NCBI GenBank assembly: GCA_040954595.2 | Contig: CM082596.2 | Span: 1,674,001-1,738,000 of the forward strand | Length of the DNA: 64,000 nt | Source: Balanoglossus misakiensis | Lineage: Eukaryota; Hemichordata | Direction of reading: 5' to 3' | Part shown: positions 11,601-22,400 of the stretch, piece after piece | Numbering within the stretch: position 1 is the first letter of the stretch | Layout of the letters: each line of letters starts with the position of its first letter | Program-made: the position numbers and the translations under genes | Notes under the pieces: model-generated | What the model was told of the DNA's origin: nothing | What the model saw: the letters and a program-made list of their open reading frames with translations, nothing else | The model's database searches: none

Positions 11601-12085
11601 AACGATCAATCGTTGGAGCTCTCCGGAAACCCAGAGCTTCCGGACAGTTCCAACGATTCGGTATTCATTAAAAGTGACCGCGGATGATACAGTTGAAATG
11701 CTGAGCTGACTTTGATGCCTGTGAAATCTATTAACCATATCTCTCGTATTCCTAGTCTTTTTAGAGTCATTTCAGGTGCTAGAAGTTTGAAGATAGAAGT
11801 TTGTCAAGACCATGCAGGAGCGGCTAGCAGAATTGGGGTCTGTAACGATCAATCGTTGGAGCTCTCCGGAAACCCAGAGCTTCCGGACAGTTCCAACGAT
11901 TCGGTGTTCATTAAAAGTGACCGCGGATGATACAGTTGAAATGCTGAGCTGACTTTGATGCCTGTGAAATCTATTAACCATATCTCTCGTATTCCTAGTC
12001 TTTTTAGAGTCATTTCAGGTGCTAGAAGTTTGAAGATAGAAGTTTGTCAAGACCATGCAGGAGCGGCTAGCAGAATTGGGTTCTG
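5650..12085. repeat. Satellite array, about 26 units of 243/246 bp
   Basis: Near-identical units run head to tail. The first at about 5650-5860 and the one after it are divergent and shorter, and the last is cut at about 12085. Units are 246 bp (ending GATTTGGTATAATTC) or 243 bp (ending GATTCGGTATTC or GATTCGGTGTTC). Each carries a 45-base inverted repeat: arm cgttggagct..ccggaag, spacer cccagag, arm cttccgg..agctccaacg. Units starting at 8298 and 9516 begin two copies of the same 1218-bp five-unit block. Both strands show an open frame of 65-72 codons in every unit, but each unit has stops, so no long protein is encoded. No known family was recognised. Confidence 0.95.
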
Positions 12086-12186
12086 TGATTTCACCGTGTG
12101 TTTTATTGTTAATTCATTGTTAATATTCATTAAGTTGTTTCATAGTATATTTTTATTTTTTAAAATTACTGACATAATAATGTAGA

Positions 12187-12445
12187 ATGTCATCAATACA
12201 ACTCGGATGTGTCAAGGTAAACATTGGTTGTTTGATCTTCATTTGTGTTCAGATTTGTCAAGGTTGTTGTGTTGTGGTCTGTGTACGATGGTCTTGTTGT
12301 GGGTCGGTGGTCTTTGGAGGGTTCTGTGGTCTTTGGGGTGTTCTGGTGTCATTGGTTCGGTTGTCTGGCAATGGTTGGTGGTAATCTTAGGTTAGGTGAC
12401 CTTTTGGGAGGTATTGATGACTTTTATGTTGTTTTTTAGTGTTCT
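12187..12445 (+). other. G/T-skewed low-complexity stretch
   Basis: About 250 bases just beyond the satellite consist mainly of G and T on the + strand (motifs such as ttgtggtc, ggtctttgg, ggttgg), with few A or C. Because TAA/TAG/TGA are rare in such sequence, three + frames stay open across parts of it. No coding signature is visible. Confidence 0.6.
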
Positions 12446-12904
12446 AATATCTATTTTGTTCATAAATTTAATAATAATACATAGTTAAAAGTTTGCATGA
12501 TGAATGCTTTTTCCATTTTCTAGCTTTGTGGAATGGCGTCATACATTGCAACTTTAATTGTATCACTATCCTGTCTTTCCTCTCACTATCCTCTTTCTTA
12601 AAAGCTAGGAGCAGAATTGGAAATGACTAAATTTTCAAAATGTTTTCAATTTGGATACTTCTGTTTGTTAAAGTGACAACAAAAAGGTTGTCTAAACTGC
12701 TGCTGACTAAGCAACCCCAAAACTTGTAGAAATAATGAAATTTGCAATGAATTCTGCTCATGGTTCCGTGACAATATCTTCTTTCTAATGTTATTTGAAT
12801 TGATCATTTGGCATTTGCTTCTGCAAATAAATTGCTGTAGAAATAAAAATGAAATTCAAGAAATTGAAAATCATAGAGAACTTCAACTATGTACTGTCAC
12901 TGGA

Positions 12905-12920
12905 CCGCTAGGGGGCGCAG
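12905..12920 (+). promoter_or_regulatory. CTCF-like site, + orientation
   Basis: CCGCTAGGGGGCGCAG matches the conserved bilaterian CTCF core (CCASYAGRKGGCRS) at nearly every position. It stands alone in AT-rich DNA between the satellite region and NUB1. Binding has not been tested. Confidence 0.5.
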
Positions 12921-14600
12921 CTATTGTAAGCTGTGGATGTCTCAATAAAACCGAGACACATTGCACCATTATAATATTCCAACGTTCGCCGCTTATGGCA
13001 CACTTTGTGTCATTGGTTGGTCTGGCAGTGATCAGGCATGTGGTTTGACATCACCTAAGGTGAGGACATCACTTTAGGTAATGTCTTGCCCTTGTTTTTA
13101 ACTTTTGACATATATACGTGTTTCACCTTTCATGTAATTGCTTTACTGTTCTTGTTCAATTTATTTGATGTACTTTACAATTTACACTTGGGACAAGCTA
13201 TAAAGAGAGTGAATCTGTCATATATCCCATGTGTTAAATGTCACTCACTGTATCAATTATTTGTAATTTTGCATCATTAACTTAAATTCTGAATTTCTGT
13301 TGTTTTTTTAAGGATGACATCCTCAGCAAGGCACGTTTGATATTTTGTTGGCTTCAGGTTTCCAGGTTTTTTCCTGGGCCGACTTGTATGCTGCTATTGC
13401 TATGAAATAAAAGCTGGTTAAGTTATATACAAGAATATTGTGTGCTGCATTGTTTTCTGTTTCTTCCCCATGCTCTATGTAAACCATGTGCTACCAGCCT
13501 GCTCTTTTAGGTAGTATATCATATAATGTACACGCCTTGAAAATCACTTTTTTCTTGTATTATGCTGAATGCAACATTTAATTATTCTCTTTTGGAATTG
13601 AGAATACGAAGTGGAGATACTGTGGAAAAATTTGAATGATAGAACTGTCTCAAATTTGAAATTCAAAATGGCCGTCAAATTATTAGTGATTTTTATGAAA
13701 ACAAAATGAACATGCACCCTATTTTTTATTGCTTTGTTTTCAAAGAGAATCTTCGCAAACTTCAACATAGGAAAGACTTGAAAGCTTTTGGTGACTTATT
13801 TTTATGAAAACCTGTTGCCTGGCATTTAAAAAAAGTTTGATTAATTCAACTGCAGTCTGTCATTTAACTTCTTAAAGAAAGTTACATACACAGTAACTTA
13901 TACACAAAGACTATATATCGAGGCCCCATTGTAAAAGTGATTGTATGACACTAACAGAATCAGAAAACTGCTTCGGGAGGGGTGGAGATAGTTGTACGGT
14001 AAAGTATTTTGATTATTGCACAAAAATTTAAACTTGGCCATAGAGGGTGCTTTTGCCATGTTGCACAGTGCAACGCCCTCATAGGCCAAGGAACGAGTTT
14101 ATACAAATGAAAAGGTGCATTACGGGGAGTAAAGTGATGTTCAACAAACAGGCGCAAAAAAACCCGGAAGTTAATGCTGAAAACTGTACTTAGGTTTACC
14201 ATGGACGGTTTACTTAGGTTGTTTCTGGACGCAGGCCATAGGCCTATATATCCAGATCAGTGTTTAGTTAGATGCTGAAGAGTGATGATAAATCTTTGCT
14301 TTGTAATCAAATTTGATGTACTGGTCTCTCCAGAATCTATCCAGGCGTTGTTCAAAACGGTGCAGGGTGGGTGATGAGATAACTGTAAAGACAAGCTATC
14401 GCTTAAATTTTGCCGTTCCAGAACTTTATCTTGGCTGTATTTGGCAGAATAATCGACAGGTATTGTTCAGCCTTAAACATGCTTGCTTCTTAGGGACATA
14501 CAGCCGTTTGATGATCCTTGCTCGCGTCGCGCGACGCCTTGTACAATAATTTCGTCTGCATCATAACATTGCGTAATCGAAGTGTTTATTTTGAAAAGGG
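12921..14600. other. Intergenic, no gene recognised
   Basis: AT-rich intergenic DNA upstream of NUB1. Short open frames on both strands (for example 13086-13280 + and 13960-14202 -) have no recognisable features. Confidence 0.5.
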
Positions 14601-14614
14601 GACACTTCCATACT

Positions 14615-14628
14615 GCTGACTCAGTCAG
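14615..14628 (+). promoter_or_regulatory. AP-1/MARE-like element upstream of NUB1
   Basis: TGCTGACTCAGTCA contains a perfect AP-1 core (TGACTCA, 14617-14623) extended like a Maf/Nrf2 recognition element. It lies about 55-70 bases before the NUB1 ATG, within the expected proximal promoter or 5' UTR. Confidence 0.3.
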
Positions 14629-14681
14629 TCGTGGCAGCCATACTTAGAGTGATTTTGCAAATCGGAGGTTAGTGCACGAAC

Positions 14682-17600
14682 ATGGCTGCTGTGAAAAAGT
14701 TACCCGAAGATGAAATCCAGCGACTGGTACGGGAGAAACTGAACAGGGACAAAGTGAAGTTATGGTTACCACCCTACACCAATGGCAGTGGAAGTGCTGA
14801 TCAGTATCCACAGGTGAGCAGTATGGATAAACTAGATAGTTTTCACTCAGGCATTGAAACAAATCAACTTCAAGGTTTCGTTGGCCCATAGTATTGTAGC
14901 TATATCAGTTGCATTTTCTGTAATCTGTACAAATCTTCTCATTTCTCTTAGGATCTGATTGCCAAATATTCCTCAGAACTCAACTTGTCTTTAGAGGCAG
15001 TGGCATCGTGTATAGAACAACTGCGTCAACACGCAGTCGACAAGTTAGCAGCAAGGCAGAAATTTCAGCAGTCTGGGATTGCAACATTGAAGGTCAAACT
15101 TGCTGGGAACATACCGGCAGATGTTACTGAGACAACCTTTGACTTGGAGACAAAATTAGACGTATGTGGCAGTGATTTCAAGAAATTGTAAGTTAGTTTT
15201 GATTCCTCTCATTCCGTAGATTTTCATAATCAAAAATAGATTTTTAAAAAATGTAACTCTTTTCTATCTTTATTGCTACTAATGTGAAAAACAATTCTTT
15301 ATTTTTAGGCTTTCCAGTAGGACAAGAGTAGAAGTTGATCGGATGAAACTGATCAGCTGTGGACATGTTGTGCAAGATGACAAGACTTTAATAGGACAGC
15401 ATATTAAACACCAGTCACAGGTAAAACAGTGTCACATAATTTTGCTTGGGAGACTCCTGCATTTATCTTTGTCATCAACTTTCAGGTTTCATTGTATTGG
15501 TTAATGTTCTCTTTTGTTTTCCTTTGTAGGTAATGGTTATATGTTTATCAGAAACTGAAGTAGAAGTACGAAGGAAAGAAGAGCAGCGTTCAAGTCTTCA
15601 GAAAACGAGACATGCAGCAGAAGTACTTGTCAACAGGAAAGAAGGTAAATATAGTAGCCTATTTCATTTTCAGGGAAGAGAGATGTCTGACCAGTTTGTC
15701 AAGTCAGTACTGGGTAAATTGTTCATAATTCGGATGGTACCACTGTGTTCAGTAGGAAGGCAAAAGTTGGTTTGTTTTTGTTATTACCTTTACTAAAAGT
15801 ACACTTTCGTTTCTTGTAGATGGTGAACATGATGACTACTACCTTCAAATTGCTGACCATACTGGCAAACCAATCAAGCTACCAGCAGAGGAGAGGAAGG
15901 CATTGGCCTTGGCAATGACCTTGAATGAGAAAGGCAGAGCTGCTTTGAAAAGGAAACAGTATGGCGAAGCGCTGTTGCTGTTGCTTGAGGCAGACAGAGA
16001 ATTCAAGTATGTTGTGCATCTTTTACAGGCTTTTACCCTAATCTGTACATGCACACACACATTATCATAGACAGTCGTGTCATATCTGACTTCAAAAATG
16101 TGGAACTTTCATTTGCTTATGAACAGGATTGTCTTCTCAAGAGTTAAATCTTTCCATGGTTGTCAATAACTAGGGCTGATATTTATTTTTTGTTCACTCA
16201 GACAATGTCGAGCTGATATCTTAAATGCCGTGGACAACTATGCAGTCTTGTGTCTTGATATATCCTGGTGTTATTTGTGCCTTAAGAATATCAACGATTT
16301 ACCAGATGCAGGTAAGTTTGACCGTTCCTTTGCCTTTACTTGAATGGTTAACCACAAAACTATCACTTCCAAGCGCCAGTGTTTTTTCATATGAATAAAA
16401 ATGACATTCTTGATCATTTTTTGTATAGATTCCAGACTGACGACTTGTGAGCAGTGTTTGAAGAGAAGTTATGGTGAGAGTTTGGAGAGATTGACAGCTG
16501 TCAAGGGAGACAGTTCTCGAGAGTTGGCATTGTTTGTCAGACTTCATCTTCTGCAAGGTGTGGTGGCTTTTTATCAAGGTCAAAGGGACACTGCCTGGCA
16601 ACTGCTTGAGAAGGTCAGTCCTGGAACATTTCTTGGTCAACTTTTACATAACGGGATGTATCTTTGAGAGAGAGAGGGTAACATCAATGATGTAATTCCA
16701 ATATATCGTTATAAGCCCACAAGCATTAAGGATTTCTGGTTTTATGTAGAGTTGTCTACACCAATACAATTATGTACATTTAGTCCAAATCTTACAGTTT
16801 CTGCAAACATATGGTATGTTTGGGTAAACATGTATTTGATGAGACTTTATTTTGCTTTGAACAGGCACATTCAATATGGAGGATATTACAAGTGGACAGT
16901 GATAAATTATCAGAGATTATAGCAATGGGATTCACAGAAGCTGAAGCTCGGCTAGGACTCCGAGCAGCTCAGGGTAATATACAACTAGCAGTTATAAAGA
17001 TTACGGATAAGAGGGAAGAACGGAAAGAAATTGCCAAGAATGAAGGGGAAGAGAGAAAGAAAAGGAAACGTGCAAGGAAACTTGGGAAAACTGCAGATGG
17101 TCAGATGTAAGTGGTATTATTTTCCATGACTGGATTGTTACTGTATAACACTTCTTTGACTGTTACAATGAAGAGTGTGCAATCAGTTCTTGGACTTTAC
17201 CAATTTCAAAGTGCACCATTTATATCTTTTCAGGGTGAATATTGATGTATATGAGACTCTACTGTCAATGGGGTTTTCGAAATCAGCCGCAGCCACTGCG
17301 CTGAGGCAATCTAACAACGACATCAACCTAGCAATACAGACTTTGAATGAACATCCTGAGTTGCTGGCATTGCCTGATATAGATACGGATCAGCCAGCTG
17401 TCCCCATCACAGATGAACTCATAGCAGGGGTGAGTTTAAGATGACTCAATGATTTAACCCTTTCACCACAATGGTCCAGTGCAAATCCATTATTTTATGT
17501 GGTAAGGTTGGTCCTATAACAAAACCATGTGCAAAGCATGACCACAAAAATACACACATTTCTATATACATGTCTCGCTTTTTGTCACTGCATAATTGAC

Positions 17601-18224
17601 ATATTTGCAAATCGTTACTGCAATGCATGTTCTTCAATAATTCTTTTGTTTTTACTGCTAGGTTACAGAACTTGGTTTTGCCTTTGATGTTGCAAAGAGA
17701 GCCCTTGAACGTCACCATGGTAACATCCAAAGTGCTGTCAGTGAACTGATAGCAAGAGGAGGAGTTCTTCCTCTTGAACCTCTTCCGTCATCATCATCAT
17801 CGTCAGGTAAGGGTGACATTTGTGTTCCTCTAGCAACACGATTGGACAGAAAAGGCCATTGATCTTTGCTGATGTTTTCATGACATTTACATGGATGCTG
17901 TCTTGCTCTCAGTCAAAAGTGACAAATCTGTTTTTCTCTCTCTCTATGACAATAAGAGCAAACTTCTGACAACCAATGGTTCAATCTGTCTGTGTAATTC
18001 CAACTCCCACCCATTTGTAGAAGCTTATACTCAGAATTCTTGCTGTATCTCTTCTTAAATCAGCTTCCAAATCAGCAAAAGAGACAGAAGAAGAGATGAA
18101 AGCAGTGAAGGAACTCGTCCCAGACATTACGGAGAACGAAGAGGATTATTTAGACTTGGCGCTGGACGAAGAAGGAAGATTTATAGAAGAGTACAAGACA
18201 AGAATCCTATCATTATCTCAGTGA
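14682..18224 (+). CDS. NUB1: NUB1, NEDD8 ultimate buster 1
   Basis: Eleven exons join in frame: 14682-14813, 14952-15187, 15309-15420, 15530-15644, 15820-16006, 16202-16311, 16429-16613, 16865-17106, 17234-17429, 17662-17806, 18064-18224. They give 606 residues, close to vertebrate NUB1. The N-terminus has the family motif LWLPPYT. A ubiquitin-like domain lies at about 86-166, then a coiled coil (170-200) and a helical middle. Three UBA domains follow (about 371-409, 441-484, 499-545) with MGF, MGF and LGF loops. A basic run (KKRKRARK, about 421-431) resembles the nuclear signal in the same place in vertebrate NUB1. The C-terminal acidic DYLDLALDEE motif is also shared. The family brings NEDD8, FAT10 and conjugates to the proteasome through the UBL and UBA domains. 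The start is the first ATG, in context gaacATGGCTG. Confidence 0.95.
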
Positions 18225-18260
18225 CATCTCTCAGGAAATGACATTTCTGACTCAGAGTGC

Positions 18261-18266
18261 ATTAAA
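18261..18266 (+). terminator. NUB1 poly(A) signal
   Basis: ATTAAA lies 37 bases after the NUB1 stop codon, a short but plausible 3' UTR. Further A/T-rich signals follow within 120 bases. Confidence 0.45.
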
Positions 18267-18493
18267 ATATATTATTGCTTTTTCTTCACCACAGATGTAC
18301 ATTATTTTATAAGAGTACATTTGTAGAAATTTGTATGACGTGTATTGGTTTTTTAATACTTTTAATGAAATTAATTTTAAGATTAAAACTCAAATTTCTT
18401 GAAATCAACAAAGCTGTGTGTTCTTTTCTTTATTTCAACATCTTCCTAAGCTTATTTCATTCCATACTGTTGAGGCTACAGGGCTACATGAGG

Positions 18494-18652
18494 CTACCTA
18501 AATCGTGTGTATACCCGACCTGGTGGGGATATTGCTATTACATGTATATTATATTCATACGGGACGTCGAGCGGCCTAAAACGTCTCACAACTTGTACAA
18601 CGGCAACTTTTTGAACTTTTAGCGAGGAAATAACACACACGGCCGCCGCCAT
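18494..18652 (-). other. Candidate minus-strand first exon at a YY1 site
   Basis: On the minus strand, AATATGGCGGCGGCC (ATG at 18652 reading leftwards) combines a YY1-type motif with a start codon, a layout common in short housekeeping genes. It opens an uninterrupted frame beginning MAAAVCVISS that reaches 18494. A donor-like GTTGTGAGAC lies inside. No downstream partner exon was found to the left, where NUB1 lies on the other strand. It may instead mark a bidirectional promoter. Confidence 0.2.
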
Positions 18653-19183
18653 ATTGATTAAAGAAAGTGTGCGCAAAGGACTGTGGGAACTTGTAGGCTG
18701 AATTCGACGTTATAAATATACCTTATATTGAAATTATTGAACCTATTTTGTTCAAGACTTTATAAAGAAGCAGAAAAACTATTTTGAGAATTTGACCAGA
18801 ACAAAAACGAACAACATACTGCATAATTTAGCAATCGCCCCTTGCAACCGACTACATACTCTGCACCCCCTGCTCCAATTTTGTAGGAGTCCACAATCAC
18901 GTGACCGTGCCAAGCAACAGCGAGCGGAGTATAAACAGAAAAGAGGCCTGTGTAACGTGAAAACCCCATTCAAACTAGGTATGTTTTTGTAGTATTTTAC
19001 CAATCCACTGTCATTTCGAGCAAGTTTTCCTGTTTCTGAGATATCTCTAGTTTTAATTTGTAATATTGTCTTGTCCACAAACCTCCCCGATCTTGTAATA
19101 GCACCCCAATTTGGAAGTCGTTGACTTCCGTATTAAACCGTCTGCATTCTTGACTCGTGATGGTTGACAGCAAATCTAACGTT

Positions 19184-19197
19184 GTTGCCATGACTAC
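19184..19197. promoter_or_regulatory. RFX X-box-like element
   Basis: GTTGCCATGACTAC reads GTAGTCATGGCAAC on the minus strand and matches 12 of 14 positions of the RFX consensus GTTRCCATGGYAAC. It lies about 270 bases before the ATG of the axonemal dynein intermediate chain gene. RFX factors with FOXJ1 drive motile-cilium genes, so the position makes biological sense. Binding is inferred. Confidence 0.5.
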
Positions 19198-19346
19198 CAA
19201 GGAAATCGGATCGGACATGTGTGTGTGAAATATTCGTCTTTAAAGGTTGTTTGGTGTGGTTCAATATTTGTCACTGTCAGCCAACCACCAAGATCTGATT
19301 GATCACTGATCGATCCAATATTAACCCTCTAGGCATATCGATCAAG

Positions 19347-19369
19347 CCCCCACCCCCTCCCCCACCCCC
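19347..19369 (-). other. Ideal G-quadruplex motif on minus strand
   Basis: Four runs of five C are separated by single bases (A, T, A). On the minus strand this gives four G5 runs with one-base loops, about 95 bases upstream of the start codon of the NME8-like gene. Such short-loop motifs form very stable quadruplexes in vitro, with an i-motif possible on the + strand. Confidence 0.8.
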
Positions 19370-19465
19370 TTAGAAGTTTGTCTCGACATCCGATCACAAG
19401 CAATTAGATCTCGTGGTGACCGATAATTCTTTTTGATTGTTCAGGTTATTTTCTGAGCTTCCAAG

Positions 19466-22400
19466 ATGCCACCAAAAAGAGAGGCGATCGCCTTACAGAA
19501 GGAGGTGCTCAATCAGGAACAATGGGATGAGATCATGGCTACAGAAGGCATTACTGGTATGTTCACAGATCTATCAAAATTTTGAAATAATCTTGCAAAG
19601 TACCTTCAAGTCACTCTTCAAACAGGGGCATGAATCATGTAACTTATGGGAATTGGCTTATGTCACATTCTAAAAAAGTAACATATGTATGTCAATTTCT
19701 TAAGTCACAGATACAAGGAATATGATCAAGTGTGTCTGATGATACAGTGCTTACAATAGTGGATCATAACCTTGCACGGCACTGATTGACTATTAGGTTG
19801 AGCGTTAGACTCATTTCTGCAAAGCCACATTAAATTGCAAAAGGATAACAGTTCTCGTTGCAAGACATTCACATCATGGGTTCTTTTCCAGTGGTTGATG
19901 TCTACCAGAAGTGGTGTGGCCCATGCAAAGCAGTGACAAGTCTTTTCAAGAGATTAAAGAATGAAATTGGTGATGACTTGCTTCATTTTGCTGTGGTGAG
20001 TATCAGCTGTCTCCTTTGCTTTAATCTTACAACTTCTACAGCTCCTCTTGGAGCAAAACATCATCCATAAATTCATCAATTTTGACATATCAACAAGATA
20101 ACTCAACTTACTGAACCGATTTTCCTGTCTGTGACTTTTTCTCACCAGGCTGAGGCAGATGGTATTGAATCCTTGGAGAAATACCGCGGCCGCTGTGAGC
20201 CCTGTTTCCTATTCTTTGGTGGTGGACAGTTGGTGTTTGTCATCCGTGGTACCCAGGGACCTTCATTGGCTCTGGCAGTTGCTGATCAGTTGACGGCTGA
20301 ACACAAGGTTTTGGAGGAAGGCGCAGAGAGAAAAGTGGTCAGTTCAAAGTACAACTGTTATAAGAAAATAAATACAATATACCCTTTTCATAAATCTATC
20401 ACCCTCATGCAGCTATCATGAATTTGAACTCGAAGCGAGGCCAATGGGGAAACAACCTTGATGTGATTGGTCAACTCTCCCCATTGACCTCACTTTGAGT
20501 TCAAATCCATGATGTCCACGTGAGAGCAACTGGACTTATGAAAAGGGTGTACACAATGGAATATGGAGCTCGATATTAAACACCAGTTCCTGGTGATAAG
20601 TGTAGATTATATGATTGACAGGTGAGAGATCCGTTGCTGGCAGCAAAAGAGGAAGAAGAGAAGGCAGCAGAGATTGCAGCCGAGGAAGAGAAACGGAGAC
20701 AAGAAGAGGAAGCTCTCAGTAAGTACAAACTTCTGAGAACCAGAACAGAAAATCAGTCAATTGGTGCAAATTATACCAGTAGCCCTGTTGAACGCTTTTT
20801 TAAATCGATAACAATTTTGAAGTATGTTACTCTTCATTTTGTTTGTATTTTTCTCCCCAGTATTAAAAATAGTTTGCATGCTGGTAATTTTGCATGTTGG
20901 GAATTGGATCAGTTCAAATGGCCATACAGTGTAATGTAAAGGTTTAATAGTTAATACCAGTGTACTGTAAAATCGTTAACTTTTTCACTGGGTCTTAATT
21001 TTGCTGTTTGCTGGTTGTTGAACCTGCTAAATGACAATAGACATTGTTTCTCAGTGATGCAGTTAAAACCAAGCGAACATGTCTAAGACATAAAATTACA
21101 AAAATGTAGTAAAATTAAACCCCAGTGAAAATAATTTTTGCAGTAATTGGTGTAATAAGATACATCATGGATGCACTCATTGGGGTAAATGAAATAGTTT
21201 TAAATGTTAAATAGGTTTTCATACGTAGTTTAGTGCTTCACATTGAACACCGACGACAATTTAAAAAGTCATTATAAGCTAGATATAGCCTTTTACAAAT
21301 TATCAGTATTAAGTTCCATTCCCGTCATCCCGTTTGTTATATTTAGTTTGTTTAATATTTTGAATATTTCTAAGGTGAATGTGGTCTAGATCGGTGATAT
21401 GGTGGGTGGTTTTGTTTACCAAAGTTGCAGTGTAAATGATGTACAAGTGTTTTTATCCACCTAGGCAGTGAGTTAGGTGAATTCAGTAGTGATGTCGCAC
21501 TCAAAGGCATAGCTAAAGGAGACGTAGATGATGCGTATGATAGGATCCGTGGCACTCATAGTTGGATGAAAAGCACAGGTGTAGTATACAGCCGAGTTGG
21601 AGAGATATCATATTCCCTGATTTGCTGGCCTCACACTGACCAGCTCAGCGTTTAATAGCACAACATTAGTGCAAGTTTAGCCTACTTCTTTCCCTGTACT
21701 ACAGTAGCAATCTTCTTTTTCCCCTAAAAATTCCTGAGATGTTTCATGATCTAGAGAGAGTAGCCATTTTTATTTGTAAGGACTCTTAGATTGGTAATTA
21801 AAATGTCGTTTATTTGCAGGGTTGTTTTTTTCTCATATTGATGATTTGTTTTTGTTAAACTTTACGGGAGATTGATGATAGAGATCTGAATACACAGATT
21901 GTATCGACTATTGGATGTTCACTCTATGTCAAGGAATCATAGCCAAATGGCAATGTCGCTAAGGTTTAGATGAATATGTCTGTAGTTTGGATCCATACGT
22001 GTACTTCATGTACATGCAAACTATGTATGACAGCTTTCAATCAACTGCAAAGCACAGTGCATGTACACTACAGTACTGTAAAACATTTATTACACTTTGA
22101 TAGGATTGGTTATTCATGTATTGAATTAAGGTTTGATGCATCTTGGGAAAGCTAAGAGAAAACATAAATGTTTGAAATCTTTTATTTTTTATTGTGCTGC
22201 AAAGCTTGTGTGGAATGATGTTAAAACTATAATAAAGAAAGGGTGATGTTTGTTTGCTTGCTTCCAAGGAAATAAGTATTAAGTGAAAGTTTAATATTTT
22301 AAATTCGAGATGGTCACTAGTACAGTAGTAGTGGCCATCTTGAATAAAAAATACATGTATTGCAAAATATAAGAAAAATTCCTATTTTTCACACTGATCT

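Larger units (their letters stand above)
18850..19445 (+). promoter_or_regulatory. NME8-like gene 5' region (promoter, possible 5' UTR exon)
   Basis: A donor-like CTAG|GTATGT at 18978/18979 and an acceptor-like ttgattgttcag ending 19444 would splice an untranslated exon to the start exon. An RFX X-box-like motif and a four-run C tract lie in between (separate entries). The proposed splice is inferred from signals only. Confidence 0.3.

Noticed and set aside
5860-12040. Over fifty short open frames on both strands of the satellite array as a multigene peptide family
   Set aside because: They are the same repeat read many times, each ended by a stop, with no signal peptide, splice pattern or family resemblance.
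5680-12085. Array units as spliced-leader, snRNA or snoRNA genes
   Set aside because: A C/D-like GATGATA..CTGA pair occurs but is spaced too closely for a guide, and no convincing Sm site, donor or terminal stem was found.
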